The position numbers were made by a program, and so were the translations under genes. Shown here piece by piece: positions 61,668 through 64,000 of a DNA stretch of 64,000 bases (position 1 is its first letter; each line of letters starts with the position of its first letter). The DNA lies in the NCBI GenBank assembly GCA_043740085.1, contig JAYUCY010000001.1:1-64000 (forward strand), written 5' to 3'. The DNA is from UBA668 sp043740085 (lineage in GTDB: Bacteria; Actinomycetota; Acidimicrobiia; Acidimicrobiales; Ilumatobacteraceae). The notes below the pieces were generated by a model that ran no database searches, was not told where the DNA came from, and saw nothing but the letters and a program-made list of their open reading frames with translations.

Positions 61668-62918
61668 TCAGCAGTACTGGCGCACGGTGGGATACGGGTT
61701 GACTGCCGAACCTCCCCCTGGGTGAATCTCGAAGTGGAGATGATTGGCGCTCGTGTTGCCTGTGGCGCCGACGTAGCCGATCACCTCGCCAGCGCCCACC
61801 CCGCGCGAGCTTCCCTCCCACGACGAGAGGTGGGCGTAGTAGTACTTGTTGCCGTCAGCCCCAGTCAGCCAGATCACGTTGCCGCCAGCCGCGTTGGTCT
61901 TCATCAGGACGCTGCCAGCGACGATCGCAACGAGCGGCGTCGCGAACGGACTCATCATGTCCACACCCTCATGCTTTCGACCGCCAGGCCGCGGGGCGCC
62001 CCACGTGTCCCCGAAAGCATTCGGCCCTGCGACCGGGCACAACCAGGAACCACCCGTGATCACCGGCGCTGGCGTCACCGGGGTTGGGGCAGGGTCGGGC
62101 ACGGGTGGCTGGGCTGTCGGAGTGGGGCTCGGATTCGACGACGGTTGTGTTGTCGCCGGCGTCGACGGCGCTTGCGACCCAGACCCTCCCCCGCCCCTGA
62201 CCGGACGGACGGTCGTCGCTGTCGCAGCAGCGTCCGCCGCCGCCTTCGCATCGCGCTCCGCGGCGGCGTTCGCCGCTTCCTGGCGCTGCTTGGCCAACTG
62301 AGCCTCGTACGCTCGCTTGACTTCTTCGTCCTTGAGGTGTTCACGGAGTTTGGTCAACTCGACGAGTTGGTCGTCGACGTCGGCTTGCGTCGACGTCAGC
62401 TCATCGATGAGCGCGGCATTCTCGCTGGTGACGTCGTCGAGTCGGGCCTGCTGGTCCTCCAGGTCGCCGCGCACGGCGTCAACGCTGTCGAGGTCCGCCG
62501 CACCGGCGTCCAACGCAACGCTACGAAGGGCGTCTACCTGCATCCATTCGGTGATATCTCCGAAGAGCGGCATCATCGGTGAGCTGGAACCGCCCATGAA
62601 CCGATCCAACGCGATGCGAGTCATGCCCGCTTGAAGTTCTGCGAATCGAGCGACGGTCTCAGCGACCGCTGCCTGTGCAGTCTGCATCTCGATCGCCAGG
62701 TCCTCCGATCGCTGCTGCGCCTCGGCCCATCGCTGCGCCGTACTGTCCGCCTTCGCCTGCACCCGCAGTATCTCGGCTGCGACCTGCTCTGAGGTCAGGC
62801 TCGAATCCGACGCCCGGGCCGCCCCTGCAGGAAGACCAACGACCAGCATGACTGCGAGCACCATCCCCGCCGAACGCCGCTGCGAGGAACAGCCGCTGAT
62901 CAAATGTTTCAATCTCAT
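61668..62918 (-). CDS. Secreted M23-family peptidase with coiled coil
   Basis: A 416-residue protein. It has a signal peptide (about 1-36, ending ARA), a long Ala/Glu/Gln-rich coiled-coil region (about 40-225), a Pro/Thr-rich linker, and an M23 LytM domain (about 290-416). The zinc residues are in HEGVDMM (about 318-324) and HLHFEIHPGG (about 395-404). It would cut peptidoglycan cross-links or act as a cell-division regulator, as EnvC/RipA-like proteins do. The ATG at 62918 is 17 bp after box H. Confidence 0.9.
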   Translation of the reverse strand: MRLKHLISGCSSQRRSAGMVLAVMLVVGLPAGAARASDSSLTSEQVAAEILRVQAKADSTAQRWAEAQQRSEDLAIEMQTAQAAVAETVARFAELQAGMTRIALDRFMGGSSSPMMPLFGDITEWMQVDALRSVALDAGAADLDSVDAVRGDLEDQQARLDDVTSENAALIDELTSTQADVDDQLVELTKLREHLKDEEVKRAYEAQLAKQRQEAANAAAERDAKAAADAAATATTVRPVRGGGGSGSQAPSTPATTQPSSNPSPTPTAQPPVPDPAPTPVTPAPVITGGSWLCPVAGPNAFGDTWGAPRPGGRKHEGVDMMSPFATPLVAIVAGSVLMKTNAAGGNVIWLTGADGNKYYYAHLSSWEGSSRGVGAGEVIGYVGATGNTSANHLHFEIHPGGGSAVNPYPTVRQYC

Positions 62919-62935
62919 GACGGGACCACCGTAGC

Positions 62936-62952
62936 TCTTACATGGTGTCGTA
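62936..62952. promoter_or_regulatory. BlaI-type box H, M23 peptidase promoter
   Basis: TCTTACA-TGG-TGTCGTA, arms matching at four of seven positions, with an intact ACA/TGT core. Its distance to the M23 start is 17 bp, identical to that of box G to lgt. Confidence 0.65.
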
Positions 62953-62960
62953 GCAACTGA

Positions 62961-63035
62961 GCCAAAGACGTCGCTGTGCTCCGCGACGGCAACGAGGGCC
63001 GGGTCCCGATCGATCAGCTCGCCGTCGGTGACCGC
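62961..63035 (+). pseudogene. Possible P1B-type ATPase (CopA-like) fragment
   Basis: The plus strand reads AKDVAVLRDGNEGRVPIDQL followed by AVGDR, which matches the start of the actuator domain of heavy-metal P-type ATPases (VVRDG...VPxxxLxVGD). The match stops abruptly, and no other ATPase motif follows. If correct, a copper exporter gene once stood here. The fragment is short, so the call is tentative. The stretch up to 63225 has box I and no gene. Confidence 0.45.
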
Positions 63036-63114
63036 TGCGCTCCAAACTTCGTCGGCGTCTGGATCAAGATGACCAATGACTCTACTGCGATCGACTCGAC
63101 CGCCCTACGATCGC

Positions 63115-63131
63115 TACTACACGATGTCGTC
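63115..63131. promoter_or_regulatory. BlaI-type box I, upstream of the SHOCT gene
   Basis: TACTACA-CGA-TGTCGTC, arms matching at five of seven positions. It lies 94 bp upstream of the SHOCT-domain gene. Confidence 0.6.
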
Positions 63132-63225
63132 ACGACACGCGAGTACCCCTACCACAACGAAAATGGGAGAACTCGGTCAGGGAGGCACACGTGGCGAAAA
63201 CGTGCCGACGAATAGGAGTTACATC

Positions 63226-63486
63226 ATGAACAATGGAAACTGGAACGGCATGGATGGGGGGAACTGGTGGTGGATGTCGATCATGATGTTCGTCGTCGTG
63301 GGTGGACTCATCTGGGTCGGGATCACACTCGTACGACACGGCAATCGCACCCCGCAACCACAAGCGCTGGGGACGGCGACCCCGCCAACGAATGCAACAC
63401 CACAAGAACTCCTCGCCGAACGACTCGCCCGCGGCGAGATCGAGCCCGACGACTACCGCCAGCGCCTCAACGCGCTCGACCACTGA
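63226..63486 (+). CDS. Small membrane protein with SHOCT domain
   Basis: An 86-residue protein. The N-terminus is Asn/Gly/Trp-rich (MNNGNWNGMDGGNWWWMSIM), followed by one membrane segment (about 19-37) and a C-terminal SHOCT motif (ELLAERLARGEIEPDDYRQR, about 63-82). SHOCT proteins of this size often accompany copper-transport and DUF305 genes. The ATG at 63226 has AGGAG upstream. Function unknown. Confidence 0.82.
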   Translation: MNNGNWNGMDGGNWWWMSIMMFVVVGGLIWVGITLVRHGNRTPQPQALGTATPPTNATPQELLAERLARGEIEPDDYRQRLNALDH

Positions 63487-63612
63487 TCGAACGAGTAACA
63501 GGACAGGTACCGGTCGTCGCGCTCAGCGAGCAGCTGAGTGACAGCGAGCGATCAGGGAGGCGCGACCGCCGAACTCGCTGTACTGCGCCGAAGCAGCGGC
63601 GATCTTCGGGAT

Positions 63613-64000
63613 CTACGCCGAGTCGATACGTGCCGGGTCGTCGGGTGCGGAGGTGAGTTTGGGCAGCCAGGCGGTGAACGCAGTGAGCATCTGATAGCCG
63701 GGGTCGAGCCGAGCGGCAAGCCCTTCGCACATGACCAGTGTCTTGGTCAGCAGGGCGAGTTCGGGGGGCAGGCGGAGGCGGTGGACGCGGGCAACAGTCA
63801 GGTGGTCCTGCAACAACGCGCCGAACCTCAAAGTGCCGACGGGTTGCTCCAGGTAGCGCCGCATCAGAGATTGGAGATCGTGCCTGAGGGCTTGCCGATC
63901 AGTGCGTTCCGCAGCAATTCCCAGTTGGACGAAGTGGTCGACGACGCCGTCGATGTCATTGCTCACCATCGCGGTCAGCAGCCCGGCCAGCGTCTGGCGT
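63613..64000 (-). CDS. AarF/UbiB (ABC1)-type atypical kinase, C-terminal part
   Basis: The frame is open to the right edge of the window, so only the last 128 residues are seen. RQTLAGLLTAMVSNDIDGVV, then LMRRYLEQPVGTLRFGALLQ, then ARVHRLRLPPELALLTKTLV and CEGLAARLDPGYQ match the C-terminal region of AarF/ABC1 proteins. The kinase motifs should lie outside the window. Such proteins support quinone or lipid metabolism. It ends 126 bp from the SHOCT gene, which faces it. Confidence 0.8.
   Translation of the reverse strand, partial: RQTLAGLLTAMVSNDIDGVVDHFVQLGIAAERTDRQALRHDLQSLMRRYLEQPVGTLRFGALLQDHLTVARVHRLRLPPELALLTKTLVMCEGLAARLDPGYQMLTAFTAWLPKLTSAPDDPARIDSA

Overview
The window looks like a chromosomal segment of a high-GC actinobacterium. 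ATG and GTG starts are used freely, most co-directional genes are coupled by ATGA or GTGA overlaps, and several protein families (DUF1918, DUF732-like lipoprotein, DUF1348, BlaI/M56, M23 with coiled coil) are typical of Actinomycetota. The gene mix (large Liv-type importer, SDRs, P450, a secondary-lipid synthase) would suit an aquatic Acidimicrobiia such as an Ilumatobacter relative. That placement is inference, since no rRNA or marker tree is available here.

Layout. 1-2700: an IS21-family element (istB cut by the window edge, istA broken by an amber codon) inserted inside an IS982-family transposase gene. 2863-5298: a truncated globin with an OhrR-like MarR regulator, a PlsC-type acyltransferase and an unknown gene. 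5455-11775: a thiamin locus with two TPP riboswitches, one before thiE-thiO-thiS-thiG-tenI/thiE2-thiD and one before thiC, followed by folE and a Nudix gene. 13230-13920: a decay zone with remnants of a P-type ATPase and a GNAT acetyltransferase. 14170-17062: a sigma factor, its membrane partner and two exported proteins. 17350-18316: DUF1918 and a phosphoribosyltransferase. 18387-24110: a branched-chain amino-acid-type ABC importer whose two permeases are fused. 24360-29152: SDRs, a HAD hydrolase, a P450 and a SnoaL-like protein. 29239-32933: bioY, an ABC exporter, and a DUF1348-TetR operon with a clear operator array. 32995-35408: ribD and ribBA, with only short vestiges where ribE and ribH would be expected.

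35523-50474 is a three-gene operon (pfa1-pfa2-pfa3 order) related to polyunsaturated fatty acid synthases. It has one visible acyl carrier protein instead of a tandem array, and the last protein carries an AGPAT domain and a C-terminal polyketide-type dehydratase. An integrase remnant lies just upstream, and a PilZ-containing cellulose-synthase-like glycosyltransferase follows.

53045-63486 appears to be one regulon. A BlaI repressor and an M56 metallopeptidase sit in the middle, and nine copies of a 17-bp inverted repeat (TACKACA-N3-TGTMGTA and variants) lie in front of, or between, genes for a rhodanese, CopC-CopD, a DUF305 lipoprotein, blaI itself, TlpA-CcdA thiol redox proteins, Lgt plus an L,D-transpeptidase, an M23 peptidase and a SHOCT protein. 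The content suggests an envelope, copper and thiol stress response. The right edge holds the C-terminal part of an AarF/UbiB-type kinase.
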